Shown in pieces: positions 23,544 through 31,845 of a stretch of 33,742 bases of DNA. Every line of letters begins with the position of its first letter. Position 1 is the stretch's first letter. The stretch spans positions 1 through 33,742 of the forward strand of contig JALGTU010000053.1 in the NCBI GenBank assembly GCA_029821195.1. The letters run 5' to 3'. Source of the stretch: Candidatus Zipacnadia bacterium (GTDB lineage Bacteria; Armatimonadota; Zipacnadia; Zipacnadales; Zipacnadaceae). The notes below the pieces were generated by a model, which was not told where the DNA came from, made no database searches, and worked only from the letters and a program-made list of their open reading frames with translations. The translations under genes were made by a program, and so were the position numbers.

Positions 23544-24393
23544 TACCACTACCTTCTTCGACTTTGACGTTATCAATCAGGCGAGTCTCGCCCAGATACG
23601 CAGCCGCAGCAATCACCATAGGCGCTCTGGCATCCCCCCGCGGCTCCAGGCTGTTCGGGTGGACCGCTTCAACATATTGTACCTCAAACAGCGGCACTTT
23701 GGCCAGCATCTTTTTTACAGCCTGCTCCACTTCCGAGCCACTCGCCCCCTGGCTGGCCAGCTCAGCACCGTGTTGCAACGCCTCGTACAGCCGCGGCGCT
23801 ACCGCCCGCTGTTCGGGGCTGAGGTACCGGTTGCGTGAGCTGACCGCCAGCCCGTCAGCCTCCCGCACCGTCGGCAGGCCGATGATTTCCACCGGGATGT
23901 TGAGGTCCGCCACCATCCGCTTTATGACGATAAGCTGCTGGTAATCCTTCTCCCCGAAATAGGCGCGGTCGGGCTGGACGATGTTCAGCAGCTTAGCCAC
24001 CACCGTCGTGACTCCCTGGAAGTGCCCCGGGCGGTAGCGCCCGCACAGGCCCTCGGTAAGCCCTGTGACGGTGACACTGGTGGTGAAGCCCTCTGGATAG
24101 ATCTCCTGGGGCGGGGGCGCGAATATTAGGTCAACGCCCGCCTCTTCGGCCAGTTCCGCGTCGCGCGCCGGCTCCCGGGGGTAGTGCTCGTAGTCCTCGG
24201 CGGGGCCGAACTGGGTGGGGTTGACGAAGATGCTGATGACCAGGAAGTCGTCGCGTCGGCGGGCAGCTTCGATCAACGCGAGGTGGCCCGCGTGCAGCGC
24301 GCCCATCGTCGGCACCAGGCCGACGGTGTTGCCCGCGGTTTTGGTCTCAGCGATGATGGATCTGGCTTGAGAGATGCGTTCGACCACTTTCAC
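23536..24393 (-). CDS. panC: pantothenate synthetase
   Basis: PanC joins beta-alanine and pantoate with ATP. The 285-residue product carries every signature: PTMGALHAGHLALIEAA (ATP HIGH motif), SIFVNPTQFGP, GRYRPGHFQGVTTVVAKLLN, YFGEKDYQQL, and SSRNRYLSPEQR (KMSKS-like loop). It opens the coenzyme operon; the promoter at 24456-24484 lies about 60 bases upstream. panB and panE are not in the window. No anomalies seen. Confidence 0.96.
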   Translation of the reverse strand: MKVVERISQARSIIAETKTAGNTVGLVPTMGALHAGHLALIEAARRRDDFLVISIFVNPTQFGPAEDYEHYPREPARDAELAEEAGVDLIFAPPPQEIYPEGFTTSVTVTGLTEGLCGRYRPGHFQGVTTVVAKLLNIVQPDRAYFGEKDYQQLIVIKRMVADLNIPVEIIGLPTVREADGLAVSSRNRYLSPEQRAVAPRLYEALQHGAELASQGASGSEVEQAVKKMLAKVPLFEVQYVEAVHPNSLEPRGDARAPMVIAAAAYLGETRLIDNVKVEEGSGNA

Positions 24394-24455
24394 TGTTGTG
24401 CATCCGAATGCTGCATTGTGGAGAAACTCACGCTAAGCACTGCTCGCTGGGATTG

Positions 24456-24484
24456 ATTATACTCCGTGTCGCTGGGCCTAGCAA
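24456..24484 (-). promoter_or_regulatory. sigma-70 promoter of panC-panD-nadC
   Basis: On the minus strand TTGCTA (24479-24484), a 17-base spacer and a perfect TATAAT (24456-24461), with the start expected near 24449, about 55 bases before the panC ATG. Confidence 0.65.
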
Positions 24485-24515
24485 TATGCCCGGGGGAGAT
24501 CTGCTGCGACCAGCC

Positions 24516-25517
24516 TCAGAACCCGGAGTAGTACTGGACGTAGAAGCTTATGACGATGTAGCCGATGATGATACCAACGAAGATGACGCCGATGGGCAGG
24601 GCCATTATGGCCATGCGGTGGATGGAGGTCTCGGCGGCGACCTCGAAGTGGTCAGCCACGCGCTCCATCGTGGCGTCCAGCTCGCCGGTCTGCTCGCCGG
24701 TCCGGAGCATGCGCATGGCCATATCGTCAATATCAGGAGCTTTGCCCAACGCCTCGGAGAGCTTCTGGCCCCTCTGGACCAGCGGCACGGCGTTTTTGAA
24801 GCGTCGTTCCAGGATGGAGTTGCCCATGGCGGAGGCTGACAGGGCGATGGCCTCTCCCATCGGCACACCTGCGGAGTAAGTATATGACAGGGCGCGGGCG
24901 AACTTAGCCAGCGCCAGGCGGCGGACGACCGGCCCGAGCAGCGGGATGTGCAGCTTCATCGAATCAACCGCCTCGCGCGACTGTTGGCTCTTCGCCATCA
25001 GCGAGTGGTAGACGAGGTAAGCCAGGTAAATCGGCATGCCCAGCCCCAGTGCCCACTTGCCGATGTTCTTGATGAATATCCACAAGCCGAGCCATACCGA
25101 GCCCGTCAGAGCTTCGATCAGCGCGGGGATAGCGCTGGGGATGATGATGCAGCAGGCCAGGAGCACCTTGGGATAAAAGGTCTCGCGCATGATCATCTGG
25201 CGAAGCTTGTATTCGCGCTCCAGGTAGGCAGCCACCTGCTCGAAAGAGTCGTCCAAGCGGCCCGTCTGCTCGCCCATAGCAATGACCGCGGCGGTCAGCT
25301 CGGAGAACTCGTCGGGATAGTTGGCGAGCACTTCAGAGAATCGGTGGCCTTTGTCAACGTGCTCGGCTCCGTCGAGGATTGCCTCGCGCAGCCTGGGGTG
25401 GGCGCGGCGGCCCGCCAGGACGTGGAGGGCCTCGCCCAGCGGCACGCCGGCCTTCAGCATCGTGGCTATCTCGCGCAGCAGCGTTGCTTTTTGCTCCAGG
25501 CGGAAAATTGCCAGCAT
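24516..25517 (-). CDS. type II secretion/type IV pilus inner-membrane protein (GspF/PilC family)
   Basis: Two tandem T2SF domains are visible: residues about 10-130 (LLREIATMLKAGVPLGEALHVLA, AAVIAMGEQTGRLDDSFEQVAAYLE) and about 205-325 (FARALSYTYSAGVPMGEAIAL, MLRTGEQTGELDATMERVADH), each followed by membrane helices. The family forms the platform that docks the assembly ATPase. At 333 residues it is slightly short of the usual 400, lacking the N-terminal extension. The ATPase, prepilin peptidase and secretin genes are not here; the pseudopilin-like gene at 19.5 kb is the only possible substrate in view. It follows the nucleotidyltransferase gene by 30 bases. Confidence 0.9.
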   Translation of the reverse strand: MLAIFRLEQKATLLREIATMLKAGVPLGEALHVLAGRRAHPRLREAILDGAEHVDKGHRFSEVLANYPDEFSELTAAVIAMGEQTGRLDDSFEQVAAYLEREYKLRQMIMRETFYPKVLLACCIIIPSAIPALIEALTGSVWLGLWIFIKNIGKWALGLGMPIYLAYLVYHSLMAKSQQSREAVDSMKLHIPLLGPVVRRLALAKFARALSYTYSAGVPMGEAIALSASAMGNSILERRFKNAVPLVQRGQKLSEALGKAPDIDDMAMRMLRTGEQTGELDATMERVADHFEVAAETSIHRMAIMALPIGVIFVGIIIGYIVISFYVQYYSGF

Positions 25518-25547
25518 AATCAGCGTAGCGCCTCCAACTCGCTCGTC

Positions 25548-26294
25548 CTACCGCTTGCGCATCCGCCCGCGAGCGATTCTTTCGGCCTCCGCATGCTGGG
25601 CACGGGTATTGATGCCCATCACTTCCTCGCAATCCTCAGCGATAATCGCCCCGACAGGTCGGCCCTGGTTGATCAGCTCGGGGATGACGTCGGTCAGGTA
25701 GTATTCGTGCTGTACGTTGGTTGGCGTTATCTTCGGCAGCGCCGCGAACAGAGCCGACGCCTCGAAGCAGTAGATGCTCGTGTTGATCTCTGTAATCTGC
25801 CGGGTCTGCTCGTCGGCATCTTTGTGCTCGACGATCTCGCGCACCATGCCCTGCTGGTCGCGGACGATCCGACCATAGCCGGTAGGGTCAGGGCAAATAG
25901 TGGTCAGGATGGTTGCTGCGGCCTGGGTGGCGGCATGGTGCCGGGCCAGTTCGACAAATGTCTGCGGGCGAACCAGAGGGATATCGGCGCAGGTGACGAT
26001 GATATCTCCCTCATAGTCAGCCAGCACTGGCTGCGCGCACATTACGGCGTGGCCGGTGCCCTTGCGTTCGGCCTGGTGGGCGATCTGTACGCCAGTGCCG
26101 TCCAGTGTTGTGCGCATCTGCTCGGCTCCCGCCCCAATAACCACGACAATGGGGTCGGCACCAGCGGCCTGGGCTGCGTCAATGGCGTGGAGGACCAACG
26201 GCTTGCCGCACAGCGGCAGGAGCGCCTTGGGGCATTTCGACTTCAGCCGGGTACCTTCCCCGGCTGCCAGGATGATGCAGGCTGATGTTGACAT
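25548..26294 (-). CDS. GlmU-type UDP-sugar pyrophosphorylase, nucleotidyltransferase domain only
   Basis: The 248-residue protein begins with the G-x-G-T-R-M-like motif IILAAGEGTRLKSKCPKALLPL and continues with ERKGTGHAVMCAQPVL, VTCADIPLV, GYGRIVRDQQG and IVEHKDA, then NTSIYCFEASALFAALPKI and NVQHEYYLTDVI. This is the order found in the uridylyltransferase half of GlmU, and it ends with INTRAQHAEAERIARGRMRKR, exactly where the linker helix to the acetyltransferase left-handed helix would begin. The acetyltransferase half is missing. It should make a nucleotide sugar, UDP-GlcNAc or similar; the acetylation step would need another enzyme. Its location beside a GspF gene is not informative. Confidence 0.85.
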   Translation of the reverse strand: MSTSACIILAAGEGTRLKSKCPKALLPLCGKPLVLHAIDAAQAAGADPIVVVIGAGAEQMRTTLDGTGVQIAHQAERKGTGHAVMCAQPVLADYEGDIIVTCADIPLVRPQTFVELARHHAATQAAATILTTICPDPTGYGRIVRDQQGMVREIVEHKDADEQTRQITEINTSIYCFEASALFAALPKITPTNVQHEYYLTDVIPELINQGRPVGAIIAEDCEEVMGINTRAQHAEAERIARGRMRKR

Positions 26295-26452
26295 GGGCAG
26301 TTGTTAGCCTCCGGGTTGGGGGTGATCGTGGCTATCAGTGTGGTCACCTTCACCCAGCGAGTAGCTTCACCGCGTAGCCGGCTTTGACCTTCTACGGTTG
26401 GGGAGAGGAGGACTGGGCACGTCGTCCGGCCGGGCTGGGACCAGGTCTATAG

Positions 26453-27241
26453 TTACAATCCGGGACCGGACTGAGCCGACCCGGCATAGAGTTTGGCCAG
26501 GGCAAAGAGCTGCTCGATATAGAGGTTGCCGACCACTACGCCCCAGCCGGTGCCTTTGCGCCACGCCACCATAGATAGCTGCGGTGTTGCGTCGAGGTAG
26601 AATAACTGGTCCGCGTCACGCACCTGGGTAAGGGTAGAGACGTCCAGGCTGTCGCAGGGCAGCACGAAGTAGGAGACTACAGCGCCGCGTGAGGCGTAGA
26701 CGGCCTGGCGGCCGTCGCACCACTGCGTCCGGATCGTCCGGGAGTGGCGGGGTTGCTGCCAGGCTACTTCGGTTGCAGCATTTTGGGCGCCACCGAACCG
26801 GCCGAGGTCCACCGTGCCCGACAGGATTTGGGCGGTCATGGTCCGATGGGCGTGGGCGAGGTTGCCCCAGCTCATAGCGGAGGGAGTAGCCATGTGCCGG
26901 AAGCCCAGGGCCAGGGCAACCAGCAGTACGCCGGCTGTCACCAGTGCTCCCAAGCGCCAGGCAGGCACCGGCCGGGGGCCGAGTGTGACGACCTTGTCTG
27001 CGACCGAGTCTATCTCGTCCAGTCGGCGGCGCACTCTCTTCCACAGCCCCGCCGGTACCTTTGTTGGTTCTTCATCGTAGCAGCCCACACATACCTTGAG
27101 CGCGTACAATTGCCCGATCCGTTGGCAACATGAATCGCAGGCCACGATGTGCTGCGCCAGCTCGCGTTGCTGACTGGCGGGCAGTTCGCCGTCAACCAGG
27201 GCCGACAGCTTCTCCAGTGTAATTGGGCACTGGTCAGACAT
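26453..27241 (-). CDS. anti-sigma factor with N-terminal zinc-finger (ZAS) domain and one membrane helix
   Basis: Residues 1-50 hold a putative zinc-finger of the anti-sigma type: a Lys/Asp/Leu-rich helix (LSALVDGELPASQQRELAQHI) with HIVACDSC supplying H-x3-C-x2-C. A single membrane helix follows at about residues 95-115 (LGALVTAGVLLVALALGF), and the rest (about 145 residues) lies outside the cytoplasm and has no recognised family. It directly follows the ECF sigma gene (12 bases between), the usual arrangement in which the anti-sigma holds the sigma factor until an envelope signal. The extracellular part probably senses that signal. The 158 bases after it to the next gene start have no clear hairpin. 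Confidence 0.85.
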   Translation of the reverse strand: MSDQCPITLEKLSALVDGELPASQQRELAQHIVACDSCCQRIGQLYALKVCVGCYDEEPTKVPAGLWKRVRRRLDEIDSVADKVVTLGPRPVPAWRLGALVTAGVLLVALALGFRHMATPSAMSWGNLAHAHRTMTAQILSGTVDLGRFGGAQNAATEVAWQQPRHSRTIRTQWCDGRQAVYASRGAVVSYFVLPCDSLDVSTLTQVRDADQLFYLDATPQLSMVAWRKGTGWGVVVGNLYIEQLFALAKLYAGSAQSGPGL

Positions 27242-27253
27242 ATTCCCCGGACC

Positions 27254-27847
27254 TCACAGGTAGCCGTGCTTTTCGGCGTACTCTTTGAGATGAGCGGCCA
27301 GTATCCGCCGGCCGCGGCAGATGCGACTGCGCACGGTGCCCAGCGGCACCTTCAGCACCTCGGAGACTTCTCGGTAACTGAGTCCCAGGATATCACAGAG
27401 TATAATTGCGCTGCGAAACTCTTCCGGCACTTGGTCGAGCGCCTCCTGAACCGGCTCATCAAGCTGCTGATTGAGGACCGTTGCTTCAGGCGCAGGCTCA
27501 TCAGACTTGTGCCAGGGGCGCGGCGGGCTATCCTCGCCCTGGTCGGCTTCCCAGCTTATCGTCCTGGGCTGGCGCAGTTCCTTGCGCACCTGGCTGATGT
27601 GCGTGGTGGTAACTACCTTGAGCATCCACGCCCGGAAATTAGTGCCTGGCTCGAACTGGTCAAAGGATATGTATGCCTTGATCAGCGCTTCCTGAGCTAC
27701 ATCTTCGGCATCGCTCAGAGTGTTAGTGAGCCGTCGGGCGGCATTGAAGATGTCCCGCTGGTGCCGGCGTGCCAGCCGCTCGAATTCCCGCCTCCGGTTG
27801 CCACGTGGTTGTCTACGGTCGAGTACGCCCAATGACACTCTCTCCAC
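27254..27847 (-). CDS. ECF-type RNA polymerase sigma factor
   Basis: The product has sigma region 2 (FERLARRHQRDIFNAARRLT, DAEDVAQEALIKAYISFDQF, FRAWMLKVVTTTHI) and region 4 (LDQVPEEFRSAIILCDILGLSYREVSEVLKVPLGTVRSRICRGRRIL), with a linker and no region 3, as expected for an extracytoplasmic-function factor. The start is uncertain: GTG at 27847, GTG at 27838 or TTG at 27832, which has GGAGA upstream; I keep the track's start. It is followed by its anti-sigma gene. A GGAACT element and a GTTTCTA element lie upstream, which could be its own promoter. The regulon is unknown. Confidence 0.9.
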   Translation of the reverse strand: MERVSLGVLDRRQPRGNRRREFERLARRHQRDIFNAARRLTNTLSDAEDVAQEALIKAYISFDQFEPGTNFRAWMLKVVTTTHISQVRKELRQPRTISWEADQGEDSPPRPWHKSDEPAPEATVLNQQLDEPVQEALDQVPEEFRSAIILCDILGLSYREVSEVLKVPLGTVRSRICRGRRILAAHLKEYAEKHGYL

Positions 27848-27984
27848 CGGCCCGGCGGCAATGCACAGCCGGTTTCCGTATCTAGAAACGCTGCAGCATC
27901 ACTGGATAGTTCCCAGCCGGGCCAGAGTAATCGGCAAGTTATTACTACGACGAATTCGATGGCCAGTGCTCCGCCGGGCTGGTC

Positions 27985-28659
27985 CTAATTCTTAGCCCAG
28001 CGCTGGATTAACGCGCGGAACGGCTCGCGTATCCGCCGGAAGATCCGCTCGCCCAGGCTGCGTCGTTCGAGGAATTCTCGCTCCTGCTCGGTGAGTTGGT
28101 GGGGGGCGATTACGCGCTTGAGCTTGTAGACACCGCGCCAGTCATCATCGCATAGCGCAGGGAATAGCAGCGCCGCCAGGGGATTGGAGCCGGTCATAAT
28201 AGCGCTGGTAAAGTCAACGATTACCGGCCGACCGTCATCGGCGATGAGTATGTTGTTCAGATTGTGCAGGTCGCTATGGGCAATGCCCCGGCGGTGCAGG
28301 GTCTCGACAAGCTGAGAGAGCAGCTCAAAAAATCCGGGAGGAATCTCGTCCGGGCCGATTTCGGTGATGCTCCTGGCCGGTACATGCTGAATAATCAGCG
28401 CATACGGGTCGAGGGTGCCATAGTAGCGTGGTATGCCCAACAGGCCGTCCAGCCGTTCATAGGCGGCCTTCTCGCGGTAGATGAGGAAGCGGCCCAGCAC
28501 GCGGCCGAATAGCGATTTGCCGCTGTGGTAGTCTTTCACCACCAGGTCGCTGCCGTTCAGAGATATCCATTTTACCTCCGGCCGGGCCTGGCGTGCCGCC
28601 CGTACCACCTCGGTAGTATGGTCGGCTAGGTTTTGGCGGCTCAGTCCCTGCACACTCAT
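27985..28659 (-). CDS. lipopolysaccharide-kinase-like (WaaP/Kdo kinase/RIO-type) protein
   Basis: The 224-residue product has kinase-fold motifs: the ATP lysine in SDLVVKDY, the Glu-containing helix EKAAYERLDGL, the hinge ALIIQHVPA, the catalytic loop HSDLHNLNNIL and the metal Asp in VIVDFTSAI. The catalytic loop differs from HRDLKxxN by Ser in place of Arg, as is frequent in WaaP/InaA-type small kinases. In diderms such enzymes phosphorylate heptose or Kdo in the lipopolysaccharide core, on the cytoplasmic side; a protein substrate cannot be excluded. The C-terminus is basic (RIFRRIREPFRALIQRW), fitting membrane contact. Neighbours are unrelated. Confidence 0.78.
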   Translation of the reverse strand: MSVQGLSRQNLADHTTEVVRAARQARPEVKWISLNGSDLVVKDYHSGKSLFGRVLGRFLIYREKAAYERLDGLLGIPRYYGTLDPYALIIQHVPARSITEIGPDEIPPGFFELLSQLVETLHRRGIAHSDLHNLNNILIADDGRPVIVDFTSAIMTGSNPLAALLFPALCDDDWRGVYKLKRVIAPHQLTEQEREFLERRSLGERIFRRIREPFRALIQRWAKN

Positions 28660-28755
28660 TATTCTGGGTTGGCAGTCAGAATTGGTTTGCCCACCGGACA
28701 GATCAAGTCCCCTCCGGTTCCGGGGTATCCAGGCCAGCAGGAATGTGGCCGGCCT

Positions 28756-29580
28756 CTACTCCCCTTGAATTAGGCTTTGCAGGTAGGCCAGGTCAGCGGC
28801 AAGCGCCCCCCGTTTCTCGTCGCCTTCGGCCCAGGAGAACTCTACCGCTATGCACCCATTATACCCTACCTTCTTGAGCTGTCGGACCAGCGGCGCGTAA
28901 TCTATTGCGCCCTCGGAGAGTGCTACGCGCTCGATCTCGCCTTCGCTAGTCATCGTTCTGTAATTCTGCGCGTGCATGTGGGCGATATAGGGCAGGACCA
29001 TCTGCATCCGCTCAAGAGGGGTTTCTTTTTCGGTATGCGTGGCTACCTGGTAGTTGAGGCGGAAATTGTCGGAGTCCACCTCTTCCGCGAGGCGCTGGGC
29101 GGTCGGGGCGGTGTCGGCTAGCGTTCCCCCGTGCATCTCCGCGACGAAGGTGATGCCCAGCTTCGCCGCCTGCTCACAAGCCTCCTGGATGTCCTGAACG
29201 GTTGTTTTCCAGACTGTTTCATTGGCCTTGGCCGACCCCACATCCGAGGCCCATACGCGCACCAGGGGAGTACCCAGACAGCGCGCTGTATGCAGGGCAT
29301 CCTGCAGTTGGATCTTGTCCTCAATGCGCTCGTTGGTAGTCCCGAAGCGCAGATAGGAGCCCAGCACCGGCGTGGTCAGGCCGCGTTGCTCGGTCATCCG
29401 GCGGACGGCGTGCACGCGGTTCTCATCGAACTGCTCGGAGATGTGCGGCTCACGGCCCCACACCTCTACTCCAGCAAAGCCGAGGTCGGCTGCGACATCC
29501 AGCACATAATCCAGCAGCCGGTCGCGGTAGGCGATTGTGCACAGGATTACTTTAATGTCGCTGCTTTGCCCCGAAGCCAT
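28756..29580 (-). CDS. sugar phosphate isomerase/epimerase (AP endonuclease-2-type TIM barrel)
   Basis: The 274-residue product belongs to the xylose isomerase-like barrel family (PF01261): VLDVAADLGFAGVEVWGREPHI, LVRVWASDVG, LGITFVAEMHGGTLADT, FRLNYQVATHTE, ALSEGAIDYAPLVRQLKKVGYNGCIAVEF. Glu/His/Asp positions of the metal site are seen in EMHGG, NYQV and VEFSW. Members isomerise, epimerise or cleave sugar derivatives. The following gene, an NAD(P)-dependent oxidoreductase, reads in the same direction and ends 52 bases upstream, a common pairing in sugar or inositol-like catabolism. The substrate is unknown. Confidence 0.88.
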   Translation of the reverse strand: MASGQSSDIKVILCTIAYRDRLLDYVLDVAADLGFAGVEVWGREPHISEQFDENRVHAVRRMTEQRGLTTPVLGSYLRFGTTNERIEDKIQLQDALHTARCLGTPLVRVWASDVGSAKANETVWKTTVQDIQEACEQAAKLGITFVAEMHGGTLADTAPTAQRLAEEVDSDNFRLNYQVATHTEKETPLERMQMVLPYIAHMHAQNYRTMTSEGEIERVALSEGAIDYAPLVRQLKKVGYNGCIAVEFSWAEGDEKRGALAADLAYLQSLIQGE

Positions 29581-29632
29581 TGGCTACCCACACTCTCTGC
29601 GCCCAGGGAGGGACTTACTGGGCTGATTACTA

Positions 29633-30661
29633 TTATCCTATCTCTACCGGCTCGGCGCGGTCAACCGATTCGTGAATGGCCGCCACGATTTCGATATTGT
29701 GCACCGCTTCTTCCAGCGAGACCAAGGGCGTCTCGCCCACGAGCAGGCAGTGGGCGAAGTGCCGGATACTCTCAATAGCGAACCCGCGCGGTACCCCGTG
29801 TGAGTCCACCACGACTAGCGGGTTAGGCCACTCGGCCACCTCGTGAGTGTACTTCTGCGAGCTGAGGTTGTGACTGCAATCGGCGTACATCGTCCCTGCC
29901 GACCCGACCAGCTCGACTTGAAAGTCAATAACCGCAGGCATAGCATCGCCCAAAATCCAGCAGTTGTCAAGGTGAACTACCGCGCCACTGCTGAATTCGA
30001 GGATGCTGTGGAAGAAGTCAGGCGTGTTCAGTCCCATCCCCGTCAAGACCCCGCTGCGGGCCACGGCGTAGACCCGGGTGACCCTATCCTCAAGCAGCCA
30101 GCAGGCCAGGTCGCTGACGTGCGAGCCCAGCCACCACGCCACCGTGGTCTGCCCGCCCCAACTGAGCAGCTCGGTCGGCACCCACAGGCGATTGCTCAAC
30201 CGGAACGAGGCCATCTTGACTTCGCCGAGTTCGCCGGCGTCAATGGCTGCCTTCATCGCGATGATGGTGGGATTCCAACGATTGTGGAAGTCCAGCATAA
30301 AGGTGACCCCGGCGTCGCGTACGGCATCAGCAATATCCAGCGCCTCATCGAGGCTGGTGGCCATCGGTTTCTCCAGCAGGATGTGTTTGCCGGCCCGGGC
30401 TGCGGCTACCGCGATATCGTGGTGGAGGAAATCCGGGGTGACCACCGATACCGCCTCAATATCGTCCTGCGCCAGCAGCTCCTGGTAGTCGGTAGTCGCG
30501 AACTGGATCCCATATTGCTTAGCACGCTCATCCAGTAGCTCTTCATTCATATCGCATATCCCGGCGATGCGCACTCCGGGCTCATCGGTGTAGGTCTTTA
30601 GATGCCACTCGCCCCAGGTGCCCAACCCGATCACGCCCACTCCGAGTTTTTGCTGTGCCAT
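29633..30661 (-). CDS. Gfo/Idh/MocA-family NAD(P)-dependent oxidoreductase
   Basis: The product opens with a Rossmann motif GVIGLGTWGEWHLKTY and the family pattern EAVSVVTPDFLHHDIAVAAA followed by KHILLEKPMATS, in which Lys of EKP is the catalytic lysine. The C-terminal alpha/beta half has DFHNRWNPTIIAMK, GGQTTVAWWLGSHVSDLACWL and EAVHNIEIVAAIHESV. These enzymes oxidise or reduce sugars, inositols and derivatives. At 342 residues it has the usual length. The clear promoter 69-98 bases upstream of its start points to transcription together with the isomerase/epimerase gene that follows. Confidence 0.92.
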   Translation of the reverse strand: MAQQKLGVGVIGLGTWGEWHLKTYTDEPGVRIAGICDMNEELLDERAKQYGIQFATTDYQELLAQDDIEAVSVVTPDFLHHDIAVAAARAGKHILLEKPMATSLDEALDIADAVRDAGVTFMLDFHNRWNPTIIAMKAAIDAGELGEVKMASFRLSNRLWVPTELLSWGGQTTVAWWLGSHVSDLACWLLEDRVTRVYAVARSGVLTGMGLNTPDFFHSILEFSSGAVVHLDNCWILGDAMPAVIDFQVELVGSAGTMYADCSHNLSSQKYTHEVAEWPNPLVVVDSHGVPRGFAIESIRHFAHCLLVGETPLVSLEEAVHNIEIVAAIHESVDRAEPVEIG

Positions 30662-30729
30662 GCTAGTCGCCTCCCGTAGAATTACTCGTTGGTCAGGCCA
30701 TCGCGCTCGACAACCACACCACTCTTGCG

Positions 30730-30759
30730 ATTATAAAGGGTTCGTTGCCGGCTTGTCAA
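30730..30759 (-). promoter_or_regulatory. sigma-70 promoter of the Gfo/Idh/MocA gene
   Basis: On the minus strand a perfect TTGACA (30754-30759), an 18-base spacer and a perfect TATAAT (30730-30735). Transcription would start near 30723, about 60 bases before the ATG. This is the second strongest promoter in the window. Confidence 0.8.
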
Positions 30760-30876
30760 CGGGTTGGGGCAGCCGGCGGCGCACCCTGGGGGAAAGCTGG
30801 CCGAAAACTGAGGGAGGGGGGAGGGTCAACTTCTGCCGATACCTGCTGCTGGCGACGCGTGGATCGTCCGTCAGCG

Positions 30877-31845
30877 CTAGGGTGGGAACGGAGGCCCTTC
30901 AGCGGTGGTAAAGGTGAAGGGGCTGCTGTAAATCCAGCCGGTACGGTACTGGCCGTTGATGTAGCAGATCGGTTGCGCTTCGCCGAGCTTCCGGCTGCCT
31001 ACGACCCACCAGTATCTCGTGCTGCCGGCGAGGGCGGAGCTGACAGCTCGATGGGTAAGGACTGTCCCGGCACTCGAGTAGATGGTCTGGCTCTGGTACA
31101 CCGCGGGCCTGCTCAGGAGCGGATTGTTGTAGACTTCCACCTGGTACTGGTCGGCGCCGGCCGAAGTCACCCATTCGAAGGTTAGGTCCGTGGGATTAAC
31201 CGATGTGCTGCCATTAAATGGCGAGATGAGCGCCGGCGAAACGAAGTAGGTGACCGGCCCGATGGCCTGACTGGGTTCGCCGAGGGCATCGAGTGGCTCA
31301 ACCTGGAACTCGGGATCTACCTGGGCCGGCGAGGCCGTCGGCACAACCGGGCGGATGGGGTCTACGACGCGGCGCAACTTGTAGAAGTAAGTCTCGCCCG
31401 GGACTAACGGCGGATCGTTGTATGTAATCTGCACCTGGCCGTCTGCCATGTCACCGCTATAGTCCCGAAAGCTGAAGGAGGTGTTGAAGGGAACGCCGTA
31501 GCGCGCGCTGGGATCATCTTCGTAGGAGTCAAGCCGCGCCGCGCTGGTCGCGCCGACGATATTCTCTGGTTCGGCCAGCAGGCTTGAGGTCGCCCGATAG
31601 AACAACCAGGCATGAATCTGGTCTGTCGTCGGCAGAGAGCTGCGCGTCACATTGACTCTGATGAAGGGCGTCCCGCCAGGCTGGGTCTGCCCCACTTGTG
31701 CGGGAGCCGGCGGAGAATCGTCGAAAGGCGAACCCGAAGTCCCCTCACCGCTACCGCACCCGGCCAGCGAGGCCAAACTCGCCACCATTGCTGCCAGCAC
31801 CATTGCCGGTGCAATTACTGGGCAAAGCCGTCTGGTGCTGCTCAT
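30877..31845 (-). CDS. hypothetical lipoprotein with Ig/fibronectin-like repeats
   Basis: The 322-residue product has a lipobox signal peptide (MVASLASLAGC) followed by a flexible Gly/Ser/Pro linker (SGEGTSGSPFDDSPPAPAQ). The mature region contains two fibronectin-III-like stretches: one with FYKLRRVVDPIRP and a second near FEWVTSAGADQYQVEVYN and GSTRYWWVVGSRKL, typical of the 'SPFNGS...TFEW' domain found in many surface proteins. No enzyme motif is present. It overlaps the alpha/beta hydrolase stop by 4 bases and probably belongs to the same transcript; it could be a surface partner of that secreted enzyme, an inference from position only. Confidence 0.78.
   Translation of the reverse strand: MSSTRRLCPVIAPAMVLAAMVASLASLAGCGSGEGTSGSPFDDSPPAPAQVGQTQPGGTPFIRVNVTRSSLPTTDQIHAWLFYRATSSLLAEPENIVGATSAARLDSYEDDPSARYGVPFNTSFSFRDYSGDMADGQVQITYNDPPLVPGETYFYKLRRVVDPIRPVVPTASPAQVDPEFQVEPLDALGEPSQAIGPVTYFVSPALISPFNGSTSVNPTDLTFEWVTSAGADQYQVEVYNNPLLSRPAVYQSQTIYSSAGTVLTHRAVSSALAGSTRYWWVVGSRKLGEAQPICYINGQYRTGWIYSSPFTFTTAEGPPFPP

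Noticed and set aside
24948-26285. 445-residue plus-strand ORF antisense to the GspF and nucleotidyltransferase genes
   Set aside because: Both minus-strand genes are clear family members; the plus-strand frame has no recognisable motif and spans two genes, as expected for a GC-rich shadow.
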